Below, piece after piece: positions 27,954-38,512 of a stretch of 64,000 nucleotides of DNA. How positions within the stretch are numbered: the first letter of the stretch is position 1; each line of letters starts with the position of its first letter. Made by a program: the position numbers and the translations under genes. This DNA is from Endotrypanum monterogeii (lineage: Eukaryota; Euglenozoa; Kinetoplastea; Trypanosomatida; Trypanosomatidae): the NCBI GenBank assembly GCA_000333855.2, contig CM007340.1, positions 158,572 to 222,571 on the forward strand, in the 5' to 3' direction. The notes below the pieces were generated by a model. The model saw only the letters and a program-made list of their open reading frames with translations. It did not search any database and was not told the DNA's origin.

Positions 27954-29744
27954 ATGGAGGAGCGAAAAACCGCCTCGGGTAGCGCGTACTATCATCCCTC
28001 GCCGATGTTGCTCTCGCAGAACGTCGATGGGGAACGCGTGAAATTCGTTGTGGTTACGGGTGGTGTGTGCAGCTCCCTCGGCAAGGGCATCACAACCAGT
28101 GCCACCGGTGCCCTTCTCCGTGCGGCTGGCTACCGTGTGTGCAGCATCAAGATTGATCCCTACATCAACATCGATGCGGGTCTCATGAGTCCATTTGAGC
28201 ACGGTGAGGTGTACGTGCTCGAGGACGGGGGCGAGGCAGATCTCGATCTCGGCAACTACGAGCGCTGGATCTCTGTGCAACTGACGCGCGCCCACAACAT
28301 CACTACGGGAAAAATATATCAGAAGTTGCTGGCGAAAGAGCGGGCTGGCGGTTTTTTGGGTAAGACGGTGCAGCTGGTTCCGCACTTCACGAACGAGGTG
28401 GTGAGCGATATCTTCAGGATTTGTCAGAGCCCCATGAGGGGATCAGATAAGCCACCGGAGATCTGCATGATTGAGCTTGGTGGCACGGTAGGGGACATGG
28501 AGTCGCAGCCGTTCGTGGAGGCGCTGCGCAGGCTGCGTTACTCTATCCTGCCAGAAGATTTCTGTCTGTTACACACGACATATCTGCCGGTGTTTGGTGG
28601 GACTCAAAAAACAAAACCCACCCAACATAGCTGCCGCACTCTTCTTTCGTTGGGTCTACATCCCGATTTTCTGGTGTGCCGCAGCGAGAAGCCACTGGCG
28701 GTGGAGGTAAAAGAGAAACTCTCCAGCCAATGCGGTGTGCAGAGCAAGGACATCATCGGCGCCCCTAACGTCAAGTGTCTTTACGACATACCTGTTGAGT
28801 TCGTTGATCAAGGTTTGATCGGCCGAATATTGCACAAGTTGCGCCTGCACCCAGCTGTGCCCCCAATGAACGTTCCCACCTATGAAACTTTTAAGAAGTT
28901 TTCTGCGATTCTTCAGAATCCGAGTAACCAGAAGGTGCGCATCGCTTTCGTCGGGAAGTACGTGACGGGTGGCTCTGACGCATATTTCTCTGTGCTACAG
29001 TGCTTCGAGCATTGCCAGTTGGCTCTCGGCATCAACATTGAAGTGTTTTATATCGAGAGCGAAGATTTGGAGGGTGAGAGCGCTGAGGAGGCAAAGATGG
29101 CGCTGGTCAAGTGCGACGGCATCTTTGTTCCGGGAGGATTTGGTATTCGTGGCATCAATGGTAAAGTCAGCGCTGTGCAACTGGCCCGCGAGCACAACAT
29201 TCCCTACTTTGGCGTCTGCCTCGGCATGCAGGTTGCTCTTATCGAGTTCGCTCGCAACCGGCTTGGCTGGAAGGACGCGAACAGCGAAGAATTTGATTCC
29301 TCCAGCACCCACCAGATGGTGCGCATCATGGACACAGACCGAGAGCGCATGGGTGCTAACATGCACCTAGGTGCTCGTGATGTGCATATTGTGGAGCCCA
29401 ATTCTCGCATGAATGCCATCTATTCTGGTGCCAAAGTTATCGTGGAGCGCCACCGCCACCGCTACGAGGCGAACGCGAGGTATTTGAATGAACTACGGGA
29501 GGAGGGCCTCGTCATCTCTGCTGTCTCGGACCCCAGCGCTGGTGAAAATCTGCGCGTGGAGGCGATTGAGAATCCCGCGTTGAAGTTCTTTCTTGCGGTT
29601 CAATTCCATCCCGAGTTCGTCTCCACGCCGCTGGACCCCTCACCGCCGTACCTTGCCTTCTTTGCTGCCGCTGCCGGCAAGGAAGTGAGCTGGCCCAAGG
29701 AATGCGCGGAGCACCGTCTTCCCGCCCCCTCCCACTCCAGTTAA
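27954..29744 (+). CDS. CTPS: CTP synthase (glutamine-hydrolysing)
   Basis: 596 residues, normal for a eukaryotic CTP synthase. It converts UTP, ATP and glutamine to CTP in pyrimidine synthesis. The N-terminal synthetase domain (about 25-300) contains the nucleotide-binding loop VTGGVCSSLGKGI, KIDPYINIDAG, HGEVYVLEDGGEADLDLGNYER and IELGGTVGDMES. The C-terminal class-I glutaminase domain (about 320-580) has VPGGFGIRG, the nucleophile Cys422 in GVCLGMQ, and the His552/Glu554 pair in QFHPEF. All catalytic residues I can check are present. It is probably cytosolic; no targeting signal is seen. The spacer on its 3' side is one of the longest in the window. Confidence 0.97.
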   Translation: MEERKTASGSAYYHPSPMLLSQNVDGERVKFVVVTGGVCSSLGKGITTSATGALLRAAGYRVCSIKIDPYINIDAGLMSPFEHGEVYVLEDGGEADLDLGNYERWISVQLTRAHNITTGKIYQKLLAKERAGGFLGKTVQLVPHFTNEVVSDIFRICQSPMRGSDKPPEICMIELGGTVGDMESQPFVEALRRLRYSILPEDFCLLHTTYLPVFGGTQKTKPTQHSCRTLLSLGLHPDFLVCRSEKPLAVEVKEKLSSQCGVQSKDIIGAPNVKCLYDIPVEFVDQGLIGRILHKLRLHPAVPPMNVPTYETFKKFSAILQNPSNQKVRIAFVGKYVTGGSDAYFSVLQCFEHCQLALGINIEVFYIESEDLEGESAEEAKMALVKCDGIFVPGGFGIRGINGKVSAVQLAREHNIPYFGVCLGMQVALIEFARNRLGWKDANSEEFDSSSTHQMVRIMDTDRERMGANMHLGARDVHIVEPNSRMNAIYSGAKVIVERHRHRYEANARYLNELREEGLVISAVSDPSAGENLRVEAIENPALKFFLAVQFHPEFVSTPLDPSPPYLAFFAAAAGKEVSWPKECAEHRLPAPSHSS

Positions 29745-31061
29745 GTAAGCTGATGTGTGTTTTTTTTTGTTTTTTGTTTTAAAATCTGTGTCGACGAAAA
29801 AGAGAAAAAAAAGGCGGGAGGACGCTGGAGGTGGTGATGTTCTTGAGGCGTCCTTTTTTTTTTGTTTGTGTGTGTGTGTGTGTGTGTGTCGTTATTGTTT
29901 TTTTTGTTTGCTTGTTTGTTTGTCTTGGGAGAGGGGCGTTCGCGGCACACGGCGGTCTCCTGCAGCTGATGTCATAGCAAATGTGTCGAGATCACACGAT
30001 ACTTCAACCGTTGCAGGTGAGCGGCGAGGGATGTAGGAGGTCTGAGGATTGTGCGTGACAATGAATCGTTTGTGATGATGTCTTTGTTTTCCTGCACGCT
30101 CTTCTGTCTTCGAAGCCTATACAGTGCGATGCGATAGGCCGAAGCTCTCTCTCCCCCCCCTGCGGTGCTGGAGGCGCACTCCCCTCAAAAGAACCGCGCC
30201 GCAAAAAAAAAAAAAAACATTGTGAGAATGATGTACATGCTCCTCTCTCTCTCTCTCTCTCGCTTTCAAGCCTATATTATCTCAGTATCTGAACATATAT
30301 TCGTGCACTCAATTTTTCTATGCTGAAGTGAGGATGCTGCAGACTTCGTCCCCAAAACGACGACTTTTTCCGCCGTTTAACCGTGACGATCTATATATAT
30401 ATTTTTTTTTTTTTTGTGTGACCGTTATTGTTGTCTGTGGGTGTTGCGGGTTGTCGAGCGCTGATATGTGTGCTTGATTTATATTTGCTTTGCCAGGTTC
30501 CCCGTGACTTCCTTGACCCTAACCTGTCATGGACAAAGCACACACATATATACACAAACAGAAAAACGAAATTTTATAGAAAATATGTTCGCACCAATAC
30601 TTGGTTGGAGACAGTGAGTGCGTTGTGAGCGACGCCTGCGAGAGGTCGGGTAGGGGGGGGGAGGGCGTCCTCTTTCTCGCTCTTTATTTCAAAAAGATAA
30701 AGGGCTAGAGTGGTCGTCGTGTTGATTGCATTTTTTTTTTTTTGCGGGTGAGAGGGGGGGGGTGGTGGAGCGGCGTGGGGGAATGATGAATGCGGTCGGG
30801 GTGTCACCCAGAAAGAAGAAAAAAAAACGTCATAACATAATACTAATATATATATATTAGTATTATGTTTTTTTTTTTGGTAATGTTATTATTGCTAATT
30901 CGGTACGTTACCTTGGCATCCTTCCGTTTCCTTGCCGCCTTTTCTCCTCCTACTACTTTGCCCACATACCATACGTACACACACGCACAGCAGCCCCCTC
31001 TCCGTTTCTTTCGATGAGGGGGAAAAAAGGTGTCTTGTCGCCCTGAGAAACGGCAAGATAG

Positions 31062-31104
<43 letters not shown>

Positions 31105-31531
31105 GTGTGTTGTTCTCTCTCAATATGAGGCCAATGTCCCTCCCCTTCTCATACTGATTCCCGGGGGGAGGGAGGGAGATAGGGTATGTGGGGGTGGCGG
31201 TACATAAATAACAACGTATTTCTCCGCCCTCCCCCTCCTTCTCCTTTTCTCTATTCCCCCTCTCCATGCCAAGCAGTCCAAAACAGAATACTAAGTAACT
31301 TCTGCGTCTATCAACACACATTTTTAACACAGCGTGCTGTGACTCGAAAAAAAAAAAAAACTACCGCGCCCGAAAGCTATGGCTGAAGTTTTCACAGATC
31401 GCCTGATTTAGTGCGCGGAGCAGGGCGTTGTGAAAGAGAGAGGGAAGCAAGGCATACTCGTGTAGAGCAAGAGCTGCTGTGAAAAACGATTAGGCCGCTT
31501 TTCTCCCCCCTGCATGGATTCTGCATGATGA

Positions 31532-31572
<41 letters not shown>

Positions 31573-32203
31573 CACATCTTCACTCTGTCCTTTTCTTCCT
31601 TTCCCTTTCCCTTTCTCGCTCCTCTCTCTGTCACTCGTTTCCCTCCTAGAGGAAGTGCTGAGGTGGCGACCTTGCCGCGTCTGCGCACACCGTGCAGATT
31701 TTTCTGCCTCCGCCTTACCTTTCGGGCTTCAGGTCTCTCCACTGCCTTTTCTTTCCTCATCCCCCTTTTTTTTTTCTTAACGACAGGGTGCTTCATCACG
31801 TCTCCTCCTTTTTATAAAGACGTGTATGTCTCACTTTTGCTCGTACATGTTCATCTCTCTCTATATATTTATAGAATATTAAGAGCTATCTTATCCTGCA
31901 GCAACGGTTCAAATAACCCACGCGAGAGAATCTTCTGCTACGCAGGAGACTGTCCAAAAGGGGGAGGCCACCCCTTGTTCCCTTTCCACGGGTGAAGTGA
32001 ACAGGTAATACATGAGCACAGATCTTCTTGTTCTAATTTATTACGATTCTTATCCTCTCCCTTTTTTTTTCTTATTCACTCGCCATCCTTGGTGACGGAC
32101 GCCAATTTGTCTTGGGTATGCGATAGCAGTTCGACCGCACATCTCTCTCTCGCTGTGTGTGTGTGTGTATGTGGAGGGGCCATAATCTCATCACATCACG
32201 CCA
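29745..32203. other. Long intergenic spacer, repeat-rich
   Basis: 2.46 kb with no credible gene on either strand. It holds T and A homopolymers, (GT)n near 29867-29889, A15 at about 30203-30217, (TC)n near 30243-30260 and 31062-31105, a perfect 36-nt palindrome (listed separately) and (TA)n at about 31540-31568. The pyrimidine tract at about 32056-32071 may serve splicing of the next gene. Confidence 0.65.
30834..30869. repeat. Perfect 36-nt palindrome (18-bp arms)
   Basis: Every base from 30834 to 30869 pairs with its mirror across the centre at 30851/30852. The core is (TA)n and the outer arms are non-repetitive (AACATAATACTAA on the left). It is flanked by an A8 run on the left and a T-run on the right. 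In RNA it would form a loopless or tight-loop AU hairpin. Confidence 0.9.
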
Positions 32204-34756
32204 ATGGACGCTGTAGGCGGTGGTGAAGACCGAGTCATTGAGTTCGTCGGAAATGACTTTTTCCCTTCTCAGGTGAATGAGGCGGTGCCGCCACCACCAC
32301 AGCAGCAGCAGCAGCAGCAGCGGCAGCATAACGGTAATGACGGCGGTGGTGGTCTGGTGGAAACCGCGGTGGTGCAACCTGCTGTGAAATCCTTCAGCTG
32401 GCAGGGCCTCGAGGCGTATGTGCACTCGGATGCTGCCGTATCGAGTCTACGGTCGTACTCGTGGATCGCTGCTCCGAGTGCTGCTGTGCGACGCAGGCGG
32501 TGGCGTCTAGTGAACTGTATGCGGCAGAAGAGCCCACCCATCTCCATTCAGATAACGGATGATGCTCCTCGAGAGTTCAGGATTACGAGCATGCCTCACC
32601 AAACCAGAGAGGAACCACCAAGCGAATCGAATCACTTCGTCGGCTCATGGTCTAGTTCTCCATGGAACACAGTCGACGCCGACAGTATCAACGCCAGCGC
32701 ACTCGAGCAGCGTTCTTTTTTGCGAGGGGCGCGCGAGAGGGAAAACATCACTGTGAGTGACACGCCACTCCGTGCCTCAGCTAACGCTGGTGCTGAGACG
32801 GTGTTGGGCCACCCGCATCACGCGACACTGGAGTCCAGTTCCGAAGGAGCAGGATACGCTACGAGGCAGAGTCTCTCCACGATGCCTTACTTGGCGAACA
32901 CCTTCTCGGGGCACACTTTCGCACCTGAGTGCCGCCAACTGCTTGCGGAGCTCTCACCAGGGGCGGAAGTAAATGAATGGGCCGTGTTCGTGGTGGCGGC
33001 GACACTCCGACTTTTTCAAAAACAAGCGCTTGCATGGGCCACCTCTTGGTGGGGGCAAGCGGCTGAGCTGAGTGATGGCCGTGGCAGGGCCTTCGACGGG
33101 TGGCTGATGGCACCAAAAGCAGGCGCCTCTGTGAATCAAGGCATATTGGACGAGGCAGGGAGCAGGCCCAGCTCCACCACAGACACAATCGGTACCTTGT
33201 CCCCGTATACGTCGGCTCTGGGCGTTTTATGCGATGTGCGGCGGCTCCTTTTCTGGCTACTGTATACACTGTGCGGTGCCGTGTGCGCTGGACTTCGGGC
33301 CTGCGCCGGGCTGATCGGGCTGGATAATTTCAGTCTTCCAGTTGAAGGGTCGATGTTAGAGTCCCTTTCCACCGATGAGATGTGGCGACTTCAGGTGGAG
33401 GTCATGCTCGCCTGCACCGCCCTCATTCTACTTATTGTCTGCGCACTCGTTTTCCAGCTTTATCACAAATACACATTCACGTTGGAGTTGTGGGAGGCAG
33501 AAATGTTGCGCCGAGATGCGGAGGAGGCAGAGCAATGGACGGCGCAAATGAAGGCTCGACAGGAAAGGCGGCATACCTCAACGCCCACCGTCGCCACCAA
33601 CATTCGCTCTGATACTGAGAGGACGCCCAGCGGAGATAGGGGCAAGGACTGCGATACCTCGGCAACCTCCCTAAGGCGGTCAAATACAGTGCCGATGAGT
33701 CATGGAGGCTTGCGAGGGTTGTTGGCGCCAGAGGAACCAGGTGACCTCGCGACACTCCAGGGCGGGTCCTCTTGGTGTGCCGACGTCGAGGTTGAGCTGA
33801 ATGGGGGCAATGCGTTTTCTCTCTACTCGCAGAGCAGCTCACCCGAAAGCAATGACGGCGAGATGGACAACGCGTGGGACACCTCCTCCTTCGACGGACT
33901 GCCTGAGAATGCTTGCCGTGATGCTCCTGCGTGTGGCACCAACGCCGTTGAGATCAAGGCCGGCACAGTACGAAGACGACTTCCTTTCCTCGCCCCACCG
34001 ACATCGACTTCTCCGTTGCTGGCATCGATTCGTGGACAGCGGCAGGGGGGAGATGGGACCCTTTTTTCCGGAAGCACTCAATACGACGAGGTCGTCGACA
34101 GCACTGGGTGCCTTTGGCAGGCGAGCTTGCCACTGAAGGCAGAGGTTTCGAGAGGCGCGAGGGTGTCCGGCGGCCTGACCAACAAAAAACAATCGGGGAT
34201 GAACGCAGCTCGACCGAAAATGGTGTCGATTGCGGAGAGGCATGCTGCCTCTCTGATGAAGGGAATAGATGCACGTCGGATCCAAAGCGACCGTTCAGTA
34301 CAAAGCTTCAAGCCTGTGCCCTCCGTTTTTATTGCTTCACCATGTGTAAGTGAGAGTGCTATGATCAGCGCAGACCCCGATACTGCTGTGAAGGCATCGT
34401 CAGCCTCACTCGCCGGCACGTCGCCGGCCCTGGCAACTGCGGTCACAGAAGCCACCATCTGCCTGGACTCACACAGAGGGCGTCTCCCAATAGTGCCAAC
34501 TGACCTTGGTGCTCACTCTAGTGAGGTGGCAGAGAGAGAGGAGGACCACGAATGCGGTGTAGATGGCGCACAGACACTGTATTCATCGCCGCATCTCGAG
34601 AACAGGATTTTAGACGACTCCCTCGCTCGACTGAGGCGCAACTCTACTGCTGTCTTCACGGATGGCAGAGCCAGTCATATCCAGCACTTCCCGGAAAGCC
34701 CTTTTGAGGAGTCCATGAAAAATGAACCCCCGATGGACATCCGAGATGACGTGTAA
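32204..34756 (+). CDS. Hypothetical membrane protein with polyQ and two hydrophobic segments
   Basis: 850 residues. I do not recognise the family. A polyglutamine tract lies near 32-41. Residues 60-250 are Ser-rich. A conserved-looking region at about 225-300 (ECRQLLAELSPGAEVNEWAV then LRLFQKQALAWATSWW) precedes a hydrophobic, Cys-rich segment at about 342-372 (LLFWLLYTLCGAVCAGL) and a clear membrane helix at about 399-424 (MLACTALILLIVCALVFQL). A short charged stretch, likely coiled coil, follows at about 428-460 (LELWEAEMLRRDAEEAEQW). The last ~390 residues are low complexity. The layout suggests a membrane-anchored protein with a disordered tail. No catalytic motif is visible. Confidence 0.75.
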   Translation: MDAVGGGEDRVIEFVGNDFFPSQVNEAVPPPPQQQQQQQRQHNGNDGGGGLVETAVVQPAVKSFSWQGLEAYVHSDAAVSSLRSYSWIAAPSAAVRRRRWRLVNCMRQKSPPISIQITDDAPREFRITSMPHQTREEPPSESNHFVGSWSSSPWNTVDADSINASALEQRSFLRGARERENITVSDTPLRASANAGAETVLGHPHHATLESSSEGAGYATRQSLSTMPYLANTFSGHTFAPECRQLLAELSPGAEVNEWAVFVVAATLRLFQKQALAWATSWWGQAAELSDGRGRAFDGWLMAPKAGASVNQGILDEAGSRPSSTTDTIGTLSPYTSALGVLCDVRRLLFWLLYTLCGAVCAGLRACAGLIGLDNFSLPVEGSMLESLSTDEMWRLQVEVMLACTALILLIVCALVFQLYHKYTFTLELWEAEMLRRDAEEAEQWTAQMKARQERRHTSTPTVATNIRSDTERTPSGDRGKDCDTSATSLRRSNTVPMSHGGLRGLLAPEEPGDLATLQGGSSWCADVEVELNGGNAFSLYSQSSSPESNDGEMDNAWDTSSFDGLPENACRDAPACGTNAVEIKAGTVRRRLPFLAPPTSTSPLLASIRGQRQGGDGTLFSGSTQYDEVVDSTGCLWQASLPLKAEVSRGARVSGGLTNKKQSGMNAARPKMVSIAERHAASLMKGIDARRIQSDRSVQSFKPVPSVFIASPCVSESAMISADPDTAVKASSASLAGTSPALATAVTEATICLDSHRGRLPIVPTDLGAHSSEVAEREEDHECGVDGAQTLYSSPHLENRILDDSLARLRRNSTAVFTDGRASHIQHFPESPFEESMKNEPPMDIRDDV

Positions 34757-35689
34757 CACTCATTTCTGGGCTGAGAAGGTGGAGGTGGGGGTGCCGCTGT
34801 GGTAGTCGTGGCACTCCTGTGTGATCCTCGCCTTTGATGCACTAGAACCTCACTGCGGCATGGTATTGCTCCGCGCTCTTTAGTTCTTATATACCGCCCC
34901 TGTCTAGCGCCACGCATGCCTGTCTCCTGCTTAACACAGGCGTGCTCAAGCTTTGAATTTATGAGCTGGGCTGCTGCGCGCGCACACACCCACACACATG
35001 TATATATGTATACTTCTAGAACCTCTCGTGTCCATGAAGCCTCACCACACTTGCCCAGCAACACGTTACACCACCGACTTGCGCGTACATATTGTTTTGT
35101 GTGATGCAGTCATGGGTATACCCGCAACGCATGTCAGTCTGTTCCTTTGAGCTCTGTCTCGTTGCACACTTCTCACGGCTGCTTCGATGGTCACTCCATA
35201 GTGATTATCATCGTTGTGCCCCCCCCCCCACCTGCAAAAGTAAAATCATAAGATCTTGTCGGACAGGCTTATTGTTTCAGTTTTCAGTAGGGCAGTTGTG
35301 GTCGTGTTTAGTGCGCTCCAGCGCTGCCGCCATGAGGGTCGACCATATATTTTCGACCGCCGCGTACAATGTTCCGCAACTTGTCATCTTTCCTACATGC
35401 TTCGTACTTGACCTGCAGAGCAGTACTGAGGTGTCCACTGACATCAGAATCTCACATATGGGCAGTTGTTTATGCCTACAGGCGGTGTACATATATAAAT
35501 ATATATGTATTCACGTCTATCTGTGTCGTCTCCTGTTTTTGCTCAACACCAAGCGTGCGGCTCTCGTTTCCATCTCTTCTGCCACACCTACGTGTGGAAT
35601 CCTATGATGTCCTCATCTTTTTCCTTTTACGGAACGTTGACAGTACCGGCGCGTTTGTGAGGGAGTGGGTAAGTGTATTGTGTCTCTCT

Positions 35690-35725
<36 letters not shown>

Positions 35726-36396
35726 CCGCTGTGCACGCGTACTTCATCGCTGGTGATTTCTCTTTTTTTTATATACACCTCTGCCTCAATGAGGTGGATT
35801 AAAAGATCTCACCGTACCGCCTTTCTGCGCCGTGCACTGGCAGCACCTGTGCTGCTGCTGCTGCTGCTGCTGCTGGCGGGGGAGGGGGGGGGAATAATCA
35901 TAAGAAAAGAAATATATGCCGATGTATTTTTGAAAGTGTTGATGGTGTGAGATTTGGGGAATACCGCGCCAATAAATGCTCGCTAATGCTCCCCTAGCCT
36001 TCCCTCGATCATTCTCCTTTGTGTGCTTACAAGTCGTCTTTTACGCGGCGAAGAGGACAAGGTGGGAAGAGGGTGTGTGTGTGTGCATATATATATATAT
36101 ATATATATGGCGGGCGCCATCATCTTAATATGCTCCCGTTTTGTGCTTTCTGCCTATTCTCTTGCTAAACCTTGGACACGCGCGCACGTACTTGTGTCGC
36201 ATGAAAAGAGTATCCTCGTTGGTGTACTCAGCTCAAGGACCCCCCCCTCCACCCCCAACCTCCTCTTCCCGCGACACCTCCACACGCAGACACACTGTGC
36301 GCGGTAACCGTCCGCTGTATGGGAGATTTAGTCTAGTGAATCTGAAAAATATTTTAATACGCCCTCTGCCTTGTCTTTTGCAGTGCATAAGAAGGG
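34757..36396. other. Intergenic spacer with (GT)n, (GCT)8 and (TA)n
   Basis: 1.64 kb. C10 run near 35220-35230, (GT)n at about 35694-35722, (GCT)8 at 35851-35875, and (GT)n/(TA)n at about 36075-36108. A pyrimidine tract near 36363-36380 ends in TTTTGCAG (AG at 36382-36383), a good acceptor 13 nt before the next ATG. No convincing gene. Confidence 0.65.
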
Positions 36397-37584
36397 ATGT
36401 CTGTCGAGCAAAAAAATACATCTGAGGTATTTCTGTCAAACAGTGCTGCGAATCCGCTTGCCGTGGTGAAGGGAATTACCTCAAACATCGGTGCGACATC
36501 GCCCACTGTTGGGGCCTTCATAGCGTCTCTAGCTGAGGAAGAATCAACGCCACTGGCTGCTCAGCTGTCCGCGGCAGTCGAACTGGGAGAGCGGAGGATT
36601 GTGGAGACACTCATCTCCACAAGGGTCAACCATGCACCTCTGCAACACCAGAGTGCCGGCCTCAACCATGGGTACTACCGTCCAGGCTTGCCAAGCCAAC
36701 TTCCCGGTAACGAGCAGAGCATGCGCTCACTGTCTGCAACGCGCACCTCGTCCTCTACTGTTTCGAGCCCTGATGATGACTCCAGCTATGAGGCCACTGA
36801 GCCCAAGATGACAGAGCTCGTCTGTGACCTCGGCCGCTACGTTGGTCAGGTGGATCTGTTGACAGGGCTGCCTCATGGCCACGGTTCCCTTCACTACAAC
36901 AACGGTGACACCTTTACCGGTGAGTGGCGTGAAGGCATCTCCCATGGGTTTGGTGAGAGGCGATACGGCAGCAGGGGCGATGTTTATCGCGGCAATTGGC
37001 GTAACGGAATGCGTTCCGGCCGCGGTGCTTATCTTTTTTCCGAAGGGCATTTCTATGATGGCACATACGCCGAGGATGAGCCTGAGGGCTATGGCATATT
37101 CACAACTCTCCAAGGCGACCGCTACACTGGGTGGTGGAAGGCAGGGAAGAAGCACGGCAAGGGGCGCGAAATACTCGTCAATGGGCAGGTGTTCGTTGGC
37201 AACTGGCGCCATGGGAAACGCCAGGGCCGTGGAAGGTTGTATATTCCCAACTCCAAGGAGTATGTCTATGGTGTTTGGCACAACGGCTGCCTCTTTCGCG
37301 AGCTGACGGAAAGTGAGGCTGGTATGGAGGATGCGGAGGTCACTGGGGACGTGGTGCCCGCTCCGTGCGTCTCGCCCGCGGCTGCACCACCGGCAGAACA
37401 AAGGCGCAGTCTCTCAGCTGAGGGGGACATAGGGGTTTGGATTCAGTGCAAGACACCACTGGAGGCGGGCTTGGAGTCGCTGGGTAAAGGGATGGTCGAG
37501 GAGATGAGTGACACCACGGGAATCGACAACAAACATGAGAATACCACCTGCAGGTTTTCCTACTGCGACCCGCAAGGTTGCTAG
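36397..37584 (+). CDS. MORN-repeat protein
   Basis: 395 residues. The N-terminal ~145 residues are Ser/Thr-rich and probably disordered. Six consecutive MORN units occupy about 147-290: YVGQVDLLTGLPHGHG, FTGEWREGISHGFG, YRGNWRNGMRSGRG, YDGTYAEDEPEGYG, YTGWWKAGKKHGKG and FVGNWRHGKRQGRG, each with the YxGxWxxGxxxGxG plan. The tail (290-395) is acidic and low complexity. MORN arrays bind membranes or protein partners at cytoskeletal structures. Which one is used here cannot be told. The upstream splice acceptor is strong. Confidence 0.88.
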   Translation: MSVEQKNTSEVFLSNSAANPLAVVKGITSNIGATSPTVGAFIASLAEEESTPLAAQLSAAVELGERRIVETLISTRVNHAPLQHQSAGLNHGYYRPGLPSQLPGNEQSMRSLSATRTSSSTVSSPDDDSSYEATEPKMTELVCDLGRYVGQVDLLTGLPHGHGSLHYNNGDTFTGEWREGISHGFGERRYGSRGDVYRGNWRNGMRSGRGAYLFSEGHFYDGTYAEDEPEGYGIFTTLQGDRYTGWWKAGKKHGKGREILVNGQVFVGNWRHGKRQGRGRLYIPNSKEYVYGVWHNGCLFRELTESEAGMEDAEVTGDVVPAPCVSPAAAPPAEQRRSLSAEGDIGVWIQCKTPLEAGLESLGKGMVEEMSDTTGIDNKHENTTCRFSYCDPQGC

Positions 37585-38512
37585 CAGACAAGCGACATCG
37601 GAACCAAGGGTGAGCCCAGTAGCAGGTGTGACAGTAGAGCAGGATACTCGCTGTTTGCTGCAGTGCGGTCAGGTCGAGGGCTTCACCGAAGATAACGGGT
37701 GAATCTTGGCAGCGATATCAAATGGGGCAAAGCAGAATTGTGTGGAAAAAAAATCAGATTCAGAGATAGGGACACTACCAGCAGCGTTGGAGTCGTAAGC
37801 CTACCATGATCCTCGCGCGCAGAGTGTGTGGCTCGTCCGGGTGAGCAAAAGGGGAAATTCCTCGACTGCTTTCTGCAACGCGAAACATCGATGCAATTGG
37901 TGGGTGATGTCTTGACCTCACCGAGACGCGTCTCTCTCTCTCTCTCTCCCTCACCTTGTCGTTCTTTCAATGACCTGCGTGTGTGTGTGTGTGTGTGTGT
38001 GTGTGCAATACTCTTCCTCTACTGCCTCCCTCACGCATATTTTTTGGTGGGAGAAGGAAGATACAGCAAGAGCGGTAGTATGCACAAGTCAAGGCCATGA
38101 AAGAATACCACAGGCGGAGGAGGAGATGAGTCTGTTGGCGAGGAGTTTTGTTTTAGCCTTGTCCCCCCCCCAAAAAAAAAAAAAAGATTTTCTTTCTCTC
38201 TTGTATCCTTTCATCTTTCTTCCATCCTCGTTATAGAGTTGGCAGGTGCACACCAAGTCACCCCCCCCCCGCCCGCCCCGCCCCCGATTCACAGTGCTAC
38301 CTTTTGTTTTGCTTGTATTGCCCAACTTTACCGGTGATGGTGTGCTGCTAATTTTTCTCCTGGTCCTCTTGTCGGGTGGCTCAGCTTTTTTTTTTTTTGA
38401 GGACATATACCGTTTCCCCTCTTGTCTTCACCGGTCCTTCTCATGAAACGTTTGGTGTGTTCACTTGATACACCCACACACTCACACACACACACACACA
38501 GCGGTGCTTGAT
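37585..38512. other. Intergenic spacer with (GT)n, C/A runs and (CA)n
   Basis: (TC)n near 37932-37950, (GT)n at about 37978-38005, C9 then A13 near 38165-38186, a C9 run near 38262 and a T12 run near 38387. The (CA)n at about 38476-38500 ends in an AG at 38500-38501, a possible acceptor 11 nt before the next ATG. No gene is supported. Confidence 0.65.

Noticed and set aside
29745..32203. tRNA, snRNA or other small RNA gene cluster in the longest spacer
   Set aside because: No tRNA B-box-like GGTTCGANTCC or paired A-box was seen by eye here or in the other spacers, and no divergent strand-switch region is present.
35789..35950. 53-codon ORF with a Leu8 stretch resembling a signal peptide
   Set aside because: The Leu run is a translated (GCT)8 microsatellite, no AG separates the T-tract from the ATG, and the tail has no recognisable features.
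36727..37401. 224-codon antisense ORF in the MORN gene
   Set aside because: Open only because the MORN repeat codons avoid stops on the other strand.
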